From Ariolimax columbianus (lineage: Eukaryota; Mollusca; Gastropoda; Stylommatophora; Arionidae): a stretch of 64,000 nucleotides of DNA. The stretch lies in contig JAVGWX010000007.1 of assembly GCA_036924085.1 (NCBI GenBank), positions 76,446,448-76,510,447 of the forward strand, written 5' to 3'. The notes under the pieces were generated by a model, which was given only the letters and a program-made list of their open reading frames with translations, made no database searches and had not been told where the DNA came from. Below are positions 32,463 through 46,458 of this stretch, piece by piece. Numbering within the stretch: position 1 is the first letter of the stretch; each line of letters begins with the position of its first letter. Made by a program: the position numbers and the translations under genes.

Positions 32463-35262
32463 AAGAGATAAGCGGGTTGAAGGGATGAAGAGATAGATTT
32501 TGAAAGGAAAGAAATTGGGATGCTTGTGGGAAGAGATGGGTGGATTGGAAGGCAGTTAGGGATGTGCAATGGGGATATGAGTGGTAATGAAAGGGCTTGT
32601 TAAAAACAATAAACTTTCATATCATTAATCTGGACAACGCAAAGCACCACAGATAGTATACAGAACTTTGATAGAGAAAGACTAAGAAGCTCTTGAAGCT
32701 AGCAAACACTCTTAAGTGACAATAGCAGCTACAGGCCAGCAATTGTGAATGAAAATGAGGAAAAGGTACTAGCTGGAAACAAATCTGCTAATGTTCTAGT
32801 CAAAAATCACTAGTACAGACAAATATTTACACAGCCCTAAGAAGGTATATTAAGAGAGAAATAAGCCACATGGAGCACTCAATGCAAGTAACAACTCATG
32901 ATAAATATCACAAGACAGAATTAGAATCAACCATTTGTAAACTCAAGAAGAGAAAAGCCTCACGAAAGGGCAGCATCACTAATGAAATGCTCTCTAACAT
33001 GGGAGAAATTATGAAGAACAAACTGTTACACACCTTTATCACAAACTGGAAACAAGGAACACATTCCTTATGTTTTTCAAATTTCACACATAGAAAGTAG
33101 AAAGAAAGTGTGAAATTGAGTTTCCAAAATGACTATTTAGCGAGGGATGCAAACAAATCTCTCAATATTTTATCGCAATAGACATGAGCTCAGTACGGCG
33201 AGTGAGTTATTTGTTTCATACAAATCAAATCCCACATTGTCATCATTTGTTCATGTAGCCTCAATTCATTTCTTTTTAAATGTGCAAAGCTATTCTTAAA
33301 AATGAATATCAATTTCCAATCTAATAATTCTGGACAATACAGCTGAACAGATATTCTCTAACGAGATCCACATTTGACTTATTATTCATGTTTAGTAAGA
33401 CTAAATATTTCCTCAAATATAGTCTGATCATTGTTATCAAAATCTAAAAATATTTGAATTAATCACAAAATAACTATAAACATTCAAAGCAGTTTTATCA
33501 CATGAATAGGCATGACAAAAGTATAATATTTTTTCCTCTCCGACAAGGGACCCTCATAAAGTTGCAGGTCGGAATCGCTACCCCACAGCTTTTGTCTCAG
33601 CTCCACACCATCTGCCTAGGTATGGCATCTCATTTCACTATAAAGTGGGCATTCTTGTAGAATGTGGTGATGTTGTATTACAGTGGACATGAGAGCTCAG
33701 TACGGCGAGTGAGTTATTTGTTTCATACAAATCAAATCCCACAATGTCATCATTAGCTCAATTACTTACACCTTCTTTAAAAATGCTTCCTAACTTGCTT
33801 TCAAATGCAAACAGGCAGAAAATGTGTAGGAAAAAGAAACTTTATGTATGCAAATATGATTTCAGTTTACATTATCAACTATTCTATCTTTTTTCACAAA
33901 TCTACTAAGAGCCAATAATGAAAGTGTGAAGAAGACAAATATCTTCAGAAAGAAAGTGTACACTGAAATTTGTTAAGACCATCTTATTTTCGTATGGTGG
34001 CAATTTTGTATTACAGTGGACAATAACTTATTATAGCGAGTAATTTTTTCATGTCAATCAATCCCACAATGTCATCATTAGCTCTGCAGCTTCCAAAAAA
34101 CGATTTTCAAACTGATAATTCTGGACAACATCGCCGCATCACATATATTCTCTAACCAGATCCTTATTGCATTTTGGGGATTTCATTAAATTGTTTCCTC
34201 AAATAAAAACTTACAATCGTTTTTTTAAATTTTAGCACAAAAAATAATTCATTGTGCTAGATCAACTAATGAGCAGATTTCCCTCCAGTCAGATTTAACC
34301 TTGGGAAGGTTACAATACTCACTATTTTGATTGACAATGCAAACAATTTTGAGATGTTGTAATTACAGCGGACATGAGCTCAGTACGGCGAGTGAGTTAT
34401 TTGTTTCATGCAAATCAAATCCCACAGTGTCATCATATGCTCATGTACATTAAACAAAAGACTAGTTGCATCCTTTGAAGACTATTCTAGAGAGAAAGTC
34501 AATTGTTAAAACTAATAGTTATGAACAAGACAGCTACATAACAGATACCTGCTAGCCAGATCTCTATTTAAAATGGTTTATGTTTCACAAAACTAGTTAT
34601 TTCCTCAAATACACATTTGTTATTGTTAACAACATACACATATCTGCTGAAATTATTCATTATAACTCATCAACCAACAAACTTGCCACTCTCCTCCTAG
34701 GTCCCGTTTTATGACATGCATAGCTGTGTGAAATGGCCATATTTTTTTCCTCCACATTAAAGGAGTCTGCGAGGATTTACAAAACTGACTTATTTATACT
34801 GATGTTGCAAAAAATATTAACATGCAAAGATTCTGATTTTACCTGCAGAAATACATGATTGAGAGATTTGTTCACTGCACATCTTTTTTTCATCTTCACT
34901 TGCAGAAAATTTGAGATAAGATCAATGCCTAGAAAATAAAGCAAATATACCAAAATGTTAACAAAATTAGAAAGGTACAAGAAAAATCATGAAGATTACA
35001 AGACTAAAGTCATTGGGACACTTTTGAAACAAATTGAGCATCTTTATGTGTGTGCGTATCTCGCAGTTTGTCCAAAGTATGCAGCAGAGATTTGATTGGC
35101 TGATCTAATCATGTGATCATGACCAGATCATCAGTGGAGTGTAGGTAGTCGAAATTTAACAACATAGGGGTTCTATTTCTTATCTCTGGACTTTATTGCT
35201 TTTCACACATTCTCTACATGATTGCTGGGAAAAGATGATCAGGTCGATGAGGGCTGTGGGAA
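32463..35262 (+). repeat. satellite unit U9 (2800 bp)
   Basis: Sister of U8 by shared variants. Private: 'gcgggttgaag' at its start (also in U1) and 'ggtcccgtttt' near 34702. RT remnant frame at 32870-33100. Confidence 0.95.
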
Positions 35263-38061
35263 AAGAGATAAGCGGGCTGAAGGGATGAAGAGATAGATTT
35301 TGAAAGGAAAGAAATGGGGAAGCTTGTGGGAAGAGATGGGTGGATTGGAAGGCAGTTAGGGATGTGCAATGGGGATATGAGTGGTAATGAAAGGGCTTGT
35401 TAAAAACAATAAACTTTCATATCATTAATCTGGACAACGCAAAGCACCACAGATAGTATACAGAACTTTGATAGAGAAAGACTAAGAAGCTCTTGAAGCT
35501 AGCAAACACTCTTAAGTGACAATAGCAGCTACAGGCCAGCAATTGTGAATGAAAATGAGGAAAAGGTACTAGCTGGAAACAAATCTGCTAATGTTCTATT
35601 CAAAAATCACTAGTACAGACAAATATTTACACAGGCATAAGAAGGTATATTAAGAGAGAAAAAGCCACATGGAGCACTCAATGCAAGTAACAACTCATGA
35701 TAAATATCACAAGACAGAATTAGAATCAACCATTTGTAAACTCAAGAAGAGAAAAGCCTCACGAAAGGGCAGCATCACTAATGAAATGCTCTCTAACATG
35801 GGAGAAATTATGAAGAACAAACTGTTACACACCTTTATCACAAACTGGAAACAAGGAACACATTCCTTATGTTTTTCAAATTTCACACATAGAAAGTAGA
35901 AAGAAAGTGTGAAATTGAGTTTCCAAAATGACTATTTAGCGAGGGATGCAAACAAATCTCTCAATATTTTATCGCAATACACATGAGCTCAGTACGGCGA
36001 GTGAGTTATTTGTTTCATACAAATCAAATCCCACATTGTCATCATTTGTTCATGTAGCCTCAATTCATTTCTTTTTAAATGTGCAAAGCTATTCATAAAA
36101 ATGAATATCAATTTCCAATCTAATAATTCTGGACAATACAGCTGAACAGATATTCTCTAACGAGATCCACATTTGACTTATTATTCATGTTTAGTAAGAC
36201 TAAATATTTCCTCAAATATAGTCTGATCATTGTTATCAAAATCTAAAAATATTTGAATTAATCACAAAATAACTATAAACATTCAAAGCAGTTTTATCAC
36301 ATGAATAGGCATGACAAAATTATAATATTTTTTCCTCTCCGACAAGGGACCCTCATAAAGTTGCAGGTCGGAATCGCTACCCCACAGCTTTTGTCTCAGC
36401 TCCACACCATCTGCCTAGGTATGGCATCTCATTTCACTATAAAGTGGGCATTCTTGTAGAATGTGGTGATGTTGTATTACAGTGGACATGAGAGCTCAGT
36501 ACGGCGAGTGAGTTATTTGTTTCATACAAATCAAATCCCACAATGTCATCATTAGCTCAATTACTTACACCTTCTTTAAAAATGCTTCCTAACTTGCTTT
36601 CAAATGCAAACAGGCAGAAAATGTGTAGGAAAAAGAAACTTTATGTATGCAAATATGATTTCAGTTTACATTATCAACTATTCTATCTTTTTTCACAAAT
36701 CTACTAAGAGCCAATAATGAAAGTGTGAAGAAGACAAATATCTTCAGAAAGAAAGTGTACACTGAAATTTATTAAGACCATCTTATTTTCGTATGGTGGC
36801 AATTTTGTATTACAGTGGACAATAACGTATTATAGCGAGTAATTTTTTCATGTCAATCAATCCCACAATGTCATCATTAGCTCTGCAGCTTCCAAAAAAC
36901 GATTTTCAAACTGATAATTCTGGACAACATCGCCGCATCACATATATTCTCTAACCAGATCCATATTGCATTTTGGGGATTTCATTAAATTGTTTCCTCA
37001 AATAAAAACTTACAATCGTTTTTTTAAATTTTAGCACAAAAAATAATTCATTGTGCTAGATCAACTAATGAGCAGATTTCCCTCCAGTCAGATTTAACCT
37101 TGGGAAGGTTACAATACTCACTATTTTGATTGACAATGCAAACAATTTTGAGATGTTGTAATTACAGCGGACATGAGCTCAGTACGGCGAGTGAGTTATT
37201 TGTTTCATGCAAATCAAATCCCACAGTGTCATCATATGCTCATGTACATTAAACAAAAGACTAGTTGCATCCTTTGAAGACTATTCTAGAGAGAAAGTCA
37301 ATTGTTAAAACTAATAGTTATGAACAAGACAGCTACATAACAGATACCTGCTAGCCAGATCTCTATTTAAAATGGTTTATGTTTCACAAAACTAGTTATT
37401 TCCTCAAATACACATTTGTTATTGTTAACAACATACACATATCTGCTGAAATTATTCATTATAACTCATCAACCAACAAACTTGCCACTCTCCTCCTAGG
37501 TCACGTTTTATGACATGCATAGCTGTGTGAAATGGCCATATTTTTTTCCTCCACATTAAAGGAGTCTGCGGGAATTTACAAAACTGACTTATTTATACTG
37601 ATGTTGCAAAAAATATTAACATGCAAAGATTCTGATTTTACCTGCAGAAATACATGATTGAGAGATTTGTTCACTGCACATCTTTTTTTCATCTTCACTT
37701 GCAGAAAATTTGAGATAAGATCAATGCCTAGAAAATAAAGCAAATATACCAAAATGTTAACAAAATTAGAAAGGTACAAGAAAAATCATGAAGATTACAA
37801 GACTAAAGTCATTGGGACACTTTTGAAACAAATTGAGCATCTTTATGTGTGTGCGTATCTCGCAGTTTGTCCAAAGTATGCAGCAGAGATTTGATTGGCT
37901 GATCTAATCATGTGATCATGACCAGATCATCAGTGGAGTGTAAGTGGTCAAAATTTAACAACATAGGGGTTCTATTTCTTATCTCTGGACTTTATTGCTT
38001 TTCACACATTCTCTACATGATTGCTGGGAAAAGATGATCAGGTCGATGAGGGCTGTGGGAA
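35263..38061 (+). repeat. satellite unit U10 (2799 bp)
   Basis: Opens the third group: 'gaaatggggaagc', 'gttctattcaa', 'acaggcataag' and 'gagaaaaagcc' (1 bp shorter), all kept to the end. Several private changes: 'aatacacatgag', 'attcataaaaa', 'tttattaagac', 'gatccatattg', 'tgcgggaattt'. Shares 'ataacgtatt' with the later B subtype. RT remnant frame at 35669-35899. Confidence 0.95.
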
Positions 38062-40860
38062 AAGAGATAAGCGGGCTGAAGGGATGAAGAGATAGATTTT
38101 GAAAGGAAAGAAATGGGGAAGCTTGTGGGAAGAGATGGGTGGATTGGAAGGCAGTTAGGGATGTGCAATGGGGATATGAGTGGTAATGAAAGGGCTTGTT
38201 AAAAACAATAAACTTTCATATCATTAATCTGGACAACGCAAAGCACCACAGATAGTATACAGAACTTTGATAGAGAAAGACTAAGAAGCTCTTGAAGCTA
38301 GCAAACACTCTTAAGTGACAATAGCAGCTACAGGCCAGCAATTGTGAATGAAAATGAGGAAAAGGTACTAGCTGGAAACAAATCTGCTAATGTTCTATTC
38401 AAAAATCACTAGTACAGACAAATATTTACACAGGCATAAGAAGGTATATTAAGAGAGAAAAAGCCACATGGAGCACTCAATGCAAGTAACAACTCATGAT
38501 AAATATCACAAGACAGAATTAGAATCAACCATTTGTAAACTCAAGAAGAGAAAAGCCTCACGAAAGGGCAGCATCACTAATGAAATGCTCTCTAACATGG
38601 GAGAAATTATGAAGAACAAACTGTTACACACCTTTATCACAAACTGGAAACAAGGAACACATTCCTTATGTTTTTCAAATTTCACACATAGAAAGTAGAA
38701 AGAAAGTGTGAAATTGAGTTTCCAAAATGACTATTTAGCGAGGGATGCAAACAAATCTCTCAATATTTTATCGCAATAGACATGAGCTCAGTACGGCGAG
38801 TGAGTTATTTGTTTCATACAAATCAAATCCCACATTGTCATCATTTGTTCATGTAGCCTCAATTCATTTCTTTTTAAATGTGCAAAGCTATTCTTAAAAA
38901 TGAATATCAATTTCCAATCTAATAATTCTGGACAATACAGCTGAACAGATATTCTCTAACGAGATCCACATTTGACTTATTATTCATGTTTAGTAAGACT
39001 AAATATTTCCTCAAATATAGTCTGATCATTGTTATCAAAATCTAAAAATATTTGAATTAATCACAAAATAACTATAAACATTCAAAGCAGTTTTATCACA
39101 TGAATAGGCATGACAAAATTATAATATTTTTTCCTCTCCGACAAGGGACCCTCATAAAGTTGCAGGTCGGAATCGCTACCCCACAGCTTTTGTCTCAGCT
39201 CCACACCATCTGCCTAGGTATGGCATCTCATTTCACTATAAAGTGGGCATTCTTGTAGAATGTGGTGATGTTGTATTACAGTGGACATGAGAGCTCAGTA
39301 CGGCGAGTGAGTTATTTGTTTCATACAAATCAAATCCCACAATGTCATCATTAGCTCAATTACTTACACCTTCTTTAAAAATGCTTCCTAACTTGCTTTC
39401 AAATGCAAACAGGCAGAAAATGTGTAGGAAAAAGAAACTTTATGTATGCAAATATGATTTCAGTTTACATTATCAACTATTCTATCTTTTTTCACAAATC
39501 TACTAAGAGCCAATAATGAAAGTGTGAAGAAGACAAATATCTTCAGAAAGAAAGTGTACACTGAAATTTGTTAAGACCATCTTATTTTCGTATGGTGGCA
39601 ATTTTGTATTACAGTGGACAATAACTTATTATAGCGAGTAATTTTTTCATGTCAATCAATCCCACAATGTCATCATTAGCTCTGCAGCTTCCAAAAAACG
39701 ATTTTCAAACTGATAATTCTGGACAACATCGCCGCATCACATATATTCTCTAACCAGATCCTTATTGCATTTTGGGGATTTCATTAAATTGTTTCCTCAA
39801 ATAAAAACTTACAATCGTTTTTTTAAATTTTAGCACAAAAAATAATTCATTGTGCTAGATCAACTAATGAGCAGATTTCCCTCCAGTCAGATTTAACCTT
39901 GGGAAGGTTACAATACTCACTATTTTGATTGACAATGCAAACAATTTTGAGATGTTGTAATTACAGCGGACATGAGCTCAGTACGGCGAGTGAGTTATTT
40001 GTTTCATGCAAATCAAATCCCACAGTGTCATCATATGCTCATGTACATTAAACAAAAGACTAGTTGCATCCTTTAAAGACTATTCTAGAGAGAAAGTTAA
40101 TTGTTAAAACTAATAGTTATGAACAAGACAGCTACATAACAGATACCTGCTAGCCAGATCTCTATTTAAAATGGTTTATGTTTCACAAAACTAGTTATTT
40201 CCTCAAATACACATTTGTTATTGTTAACAACATACACATATCTGCTGAAATTATTCATTATAACTCATCAACCAACAAACTTGCCACTCTCCTCCTAGGT
40301 CACGTTTTATGACATGCATAGCTGTGTGAAATGGCCATATTTTTTTCCTCCACATTAAAGGAGTCTGCGAGGATTTACAAAACTGACTTATTTATACTGA
40401 TGTTGCAAAAAATATTAACATGCAAAGATTCTGATTTTACCTGCAGAAATACATGATTGAGAGATTTGTTCACTGCACATCTTTTTTTCATCTTCACTTG
40501 CAGAAAATTTGAGATAAGATCAATGCCTAGAAAATAAAGCAAATATACCAAAATGTTAACAAAATTAGAAAGGTACAAGAAAAATCATGAAGATTACAAG
40601 ACTAAAGTCATTGGGACACTTTTGAAACAAATTGAGCATCTTTATGTGTGTGCGTATCTCGCAGTTTGTCCAAAGTATGCAGCAGAGATTTGATTGGCTG
40701 ATCTAATCATGTGATCATGACCAGATCATCAGTGGAGTGTAAGTGGTCAAAATTTAACAACATAGGGGTTCTATTTCTTATCTCTGGACTTTATTGCTTT
40801 TCACACATTCTCTACATGATTGCTGGGAAAAGATGATCAGGTCGATGAGGGCTGTGGGAA
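38062..40860 (+). repeat. satellite unit U11 (2799 bp)
   Basis: RT remnant frame at 38468-38698. Carries 'ctttaaagac' (near 40071), shared only with U12 and U13. Confidence 0.95.
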
Positions 40861-43659
40861 AAGAGATAAGCGGGCTGAAGGGATGAAGAGATAGATTTTG
40901 AAAGGAAAGAAATGGGGAAGCTTGTGGGAAGAGATGGGTGGATTGGAAGGCAGTTAGGGATGTGCAATGGGGATATGAGTGGTAATGAAAGGGCTTGTTA
41001 AAAACAATAAACTTTCATATCATTAATCTGGACAACGCAAAGCACCACAGATAGTATACAGAACTTTGATAGAGAAAGACTAAGAAGCTCTTGAAGCTAG
41101 CAAACACTCTTAAGTGACAATAGCAGCTACAGGCCAGCAATTGTGAATGAAAATGAGGAAAAGGTACTAGCTGGAAACAAATCTGCTAATGTTCTATTCA
41201 AAAATCACTAGTACAGACAAATATTTACACAGGCATAAGAAGGTATATTAAGAGAGAAAAAGCCACATGGAGCACTCAATGCAAGTAACAACTCATGATA
41301 AATATCACAAGACAGAATTAGAATCAACCATTTGTAAACTCAAGAAGAGAAAAGCCTCACGAAAGGGCAGCATCACTAATGAAATGCTCTCTAACATGGG
41401 AGAAATTATGAAGAACAAACTGTTACACACCTTTATCACAAACTGGAAACAAGGAACACATTCCTTATGTTTTTCAAATTTCACACATAGAAAGTAGAAA
41501 GAAAGTGTGAAATTGAGTTTCCAAAATGACTATTTAGCGAGGGATGCAAACAAATCTCTCAATATTTTATCGCAATAGACATGAGCTCAGTACGGCGAGT
41601 GAGTTATTTGTTTCATACAAATCAAATCCCACATTGTCATCATTTGTTCATGTAGCCTCAATTCATTTCTTTTTAAATGTGCAAAGCTATTCTTAAAAAT
41701 GAATATCAATTTCCAATCTAATAATTCTGGACAATACAGCTGAACAGATATTCTCTAACGAGATCCACATTTGACTTATTATTCATGTTTAGTAAGACTA
41801 AATATTTCCTCAAATATAGTCTGATCATTGTTATCAAAATCTAAAAATATTTGAATTAATCACAAAATAACTATAAACATTCAAAGCAGTTTTATCACAT
41901 GAATAGGCATGACAAAATTATAATATTTTTTCCTCTCCGACAAGGGACCCTCATAAAGTTGCAGGTCGGAATCGCTACCCCACAGCTTTTGTCTCAGCTC
42001 CACACCATCTGCCTAGGTATGGCATCTCATTTCACTATAAAGTGGGCATTCTTGTAGAATGTGGTGATGTTGTATTACAGTGGACATGAGAGCTCAGTAC
42101 GGCGAGTGAGTTATTTGTTTCATACAAATCAAATCCCACAATGTCATCATTAGCTCAATTACTTACACCTTCTTTAAAAATGCTTCCTAACTTGCTTTCA
42201 AATGCAAACAGGCAGAAAATGTGTAGGAAAAAGAAACTTTATGTATGCAAATATGATTTCAGTTTACATTATCAACTATTCTATCTTTTTTCACAAATCT
42301 ACTAAGAGCCAATAATGAAAGTGTGAAGAAGACAAATATCTTCAGAAAGAAAGTGTACACTGAAATTTGTTAAGACCATCTTATTTTCGTATGGTGGCAA
42401 TTTTGTATTACAGTGGACAATAACTTATTATAGCGAGTAATTTTTTCATGTCAATCAATCCCACAATGTCATCATTAGCTCTGCAGCTTCCAAAAAACGA
42501 TTTTCAAACTGATAATTCTGGACAACATCGCCGCATCACATATATTCTCTAACCAGATCCTTATTGCATTTTGGGGATTTCATTAAATTGTTTCCTCAAA
42601 TAAAAACTTACAATCGTTTTTTTAAATTTTAGCACAAAAAATAATTCATTGTGCTAGATCAACTAATGAGCAGATTTCCCTCCAGTCAGATTTAACCTTG
42701 GGAAGGTTACAATACTCACTATTTTGATTGACAATGCAAACAATTTTGAGATGTTGTAATTACAGCGGACATGAGCTCAGTACGGCGAGTGAGTTATTTG
42801 TTTCATGCAAATCAAATCCCACAGTGTCATCATATGCTCATGTACATTAAACAAAAGACTAGTTGCATCCTTTAAAGACTATTCTAGAGAGAAAGTTAAT
42901 TGTTAAAACTAATAGTTATGAACAAGACAGCTACATAACAGATACCTGCTAGCCAGATCTCTATTTAAAATGGTTTATGTTTCACAAAACTAGTTATTTC
43001 CTCAAATACACATTTGTTATTGTTAACAACATACACATATCTGCTGAAATTATTCATTATAACTCATCAACCAACAAACTTGCCACTCTCCTCCTAGGTC
43101 ACGTTTTATGACATGCATAGCTGTGTGAAATGGCCATATTTTTTTCCTCCACATTAAAGGAGTCTGCGAGGATTTACAAAACTGACTTATTTATACTGAT
43201 GTTGCAAAAAATATTAACATGCAAAGATTCTGATTTTACCTGCAGAAATACATGATTGAGAGATTTGTTCACTGCACATCTTTTTTTCATCTTCACTTGC
43301 AGAAAATTTGAGATAAGATCAATGCCTAGAAAATAAAGCAAATATACCAAAATGTTAACAAAATTAGAAAGGTACAAGAAAAATCATGAAGATTACAAGA
43401 CTAAAGTCATTGGGACACTTTTGAAACAAATTGAGCATCTTTATGTGTGTGCGTATCTCGCAGTTTGTCCAAAGTATGCAGCAGAGATTTGATTGGCTGA
43501 TCTAATCATGTGATCATGACCAGATCATCAGTGGAGTGTAAGTGGTCAAAATTTAACAACATAGGGGTTCTATTTCTTATCTCTGGACTTTATTGCTTTT
43601 CACACATTCTCTACATGATTGCTGGGAAAAGATGATCAGGTCGATGAGGGCTGTGGGAA
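40861..43659 (+). repeat. satellite unit U12 (2799 bp)
   Basis: RT remnant frame at 41267-41497. Nearly identical to U11. Confidence 0.95.
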
Positions 43660-46458
43660 AAGAGATAAGCGGGCTGAAGGGATGAAGAGATAGATTTTGA
43701 AAGGAAAGAAATGGGGAAGCTTGTGGGAAGAGATGGGTGGATTGGAAGGCAGTTAGGGATGTGCAATGGGGATATGAGTGGTAATGAAAGGGCTTGTTAA
43801 AAACAATAAACTTTCATATCATTAATCTGGACAACGCAAAGCACCACAGATAGTATACAGAACTTTGACAGAGAAAGACTAAGAAGCTCTTGAAGCTAGC
43901 AAACACTCTTAAGTGACAATAGCAGCTACAGGCCAGCAATTGTGAATGAAAATGAGGAAAAGGTACTAGCTGGAAACAAATCTGCTAATGTTCTATTCAA
44001 AAATCACTAGTACAGACAAATATTTACACAGGCATAAGAAGGTATATTAAGAGAGAAAAAGCCACATGGAGCACTCAATGCAAGTAACAACTCATGATAA
44101 ATATCACAAGACAGAATTAGAATCAACCATTTGTAAACTCAAGAAGAGAAAAGCCTCACGAAAGGGCAGCATCACTAATGAAATGCTCTCTAACATGGGA
44201 GAAATTATGAAGAACAAACTGTTACACACCTTTATCACAAACTGGAAACAAGGAACACATTCCTTATGTTTTTCAAATTTCACACATAGAAAGTAGAAAG
44301 AAAGTGTGAAATTGAGTTTCCAAAATGACTATTTAGCGAGGGATGCAAACAAATCTCTCAATATTTTATCACAATAGACATGAGCTCAGTACGGCGAGTG
44401 AGTTATTTGTTTCATACAAATCAAATCCCACATTGTCATCATTTGTTCATGTAGCCTCAATTCATTTCTTTTTAAATGTGCAAAGCTATTCTTAAAAATG
44501 AATATCAATTTCCAATCTAATAATTCTGGACAATACAGCTGAACAGATATTCTCTAACGAGATCCACATTTGACTTATTATTCATGTTTAGTAAGACTAA
44601 ATATTTCCTCAAATATAGTCTGATCATTGTTATCAAAATCTAAAAATATTTGAATTAATCACAAAATAACTATAAACATTCAAAGCAGTTTTATCACATG
44701 AATAGGCATGACAAAATTATAATATTTTTTCCTCTCCGACAAGGGACCCTCATAAAGTTGCAGGTCGGAATCGCTACCCCACAGCTTTTGTCTCAGCTCC
44801 ACACCATCTGCCTAGGTATGGCATCTCATTTCACTATAAAGTGGGCATTCTTGTAGAATGTGGTGATGTTGTATTACAGTGGACATGAGAGCTCAGTACG
44901 GCGAGTGAGTTATTTGTTTCATACAAATCAAATCCCACAATGTCATCATTAGCTCAATTACTTACACCTTCTTTAAAAATGCTTCTTAACTTGCTTTCAA
45001 ATGCAAACAGGCAGAAAATGTGTAGGAAAAAGAAACTTTATGTATGCAAATATGATTTCAGTTTACATTATCAACTATTCTATCTTTTTTCACAAATCTA
45101 CTAAGAGCCAATAATGAAAGTGTGAAGAAGACAAATATCTTCAGAAAGAAAGTGTACACTGAAATTTGTTAAGACCATCTTATTTTCGTATGGTGGCAAT
45201 TTTGTATTACAGTGGACAATAACTTATTATAGCGAGTAATTTTTTCATGTCAATCAATCCCACAATGTCATCATTAGCTCTGCAGCTTCCAAAAAACGAT
45301 TTTCAAACTGATAATTCTGGACAACATCGCCGCATCACATATATTCTCTAACCAGATCCTTATTGCATTTTGGGGATTTCATTAAATTGTTTCCTCAAAT
45401 AAAAACTTACAATCGTTTTTTTAAATTTTAGCACAAAAAATAATTCATTGTGCTAGATCAACTAATGAGCAGATTTCCCTCCAGTCAGATTTAACCTTGG
45501 GAAGGTTACAATACTCACTATTTTGATTGACAATGCAAACAATTTTGAGATGTTGTAATTACAGCGGACATGAGCTCAGTACGGCGAGTGAGTTATTTGT
45601 TTCATGCAAATCAAATCCCACAGTGTCATCATATGCTCATGTACATTAAACAAAAGACTAGTTGCATCCTTTAAAGACTATTCTAGAGAGAAAGTTAATT
45701 GTTAAAACTAATAGTTATGAACAAGACAGCTACATAACAGATACCTGCTAGCCAGATCTCTATTTAAAATGGTTTATGTTTCACAAAACTAGTTATTTCC
45801 TCAAATACACATTTGTTATTGTTAACAACATACACATATCTGCTGAAATTATTCATTATAACTCATCAACCAACAAACTTGCCACTCTCCTCCTAGGTCA
45901 CGTTTTATGACATGCATAGCTGTGTGAAATGGCCATATTTTTTTCCTCCACATTAAAGGAGTCTGCGAGGATTTACAAAACTGACTTATTTATACTGATG
46001 TTGCAAAAAATATTAACATGCAAAGATTCTGATTTTACCTGCAGAAATACATGATTGAGAGATTTGTTCACTGCACATCTTTTTTTCATCTTCACTTGCA
46101 GAAAATTTGAGATAAGATCAATGCCTAGAAAATAAAGCAAATATACCAAAATGTTAACAAAATTAGAAAGGTACAAGAAAAATCATGAAGATTACAAGAC
46201 TAAAGTCATTGGGACACTTTTGAAACAAATTGAGCATCTTTATGTGTGTGCGTATCTCGCAGTTTGTCCAAAGTATGCAGCAGAGATTTGATTGGCTGAT
46301 CTAATCATGTGATCATGACCAGATCATCAGTGGAGTGTAAGTGGTCAAAATTTAACAACATAGGGGTTCTATTTCTTATCTCTGGACTTTATTGCTTTTC
46401 ACACATTCTCTACATGATTGCTGGGAAAAGATGATCAGGTCGATGAGGGCTGTGGGAA
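43660..46458 (+). repeat. satellite unit U13 (2799 bp)
   Basis: As U11/U12 plus 'tttgacagag' near 43864, 'tatcacaatag' near 44369 and 'gcttcttaac' near 44983. These three are the start of subtype A. RT remnant frame at 44066-44296. Confidence 0.95.
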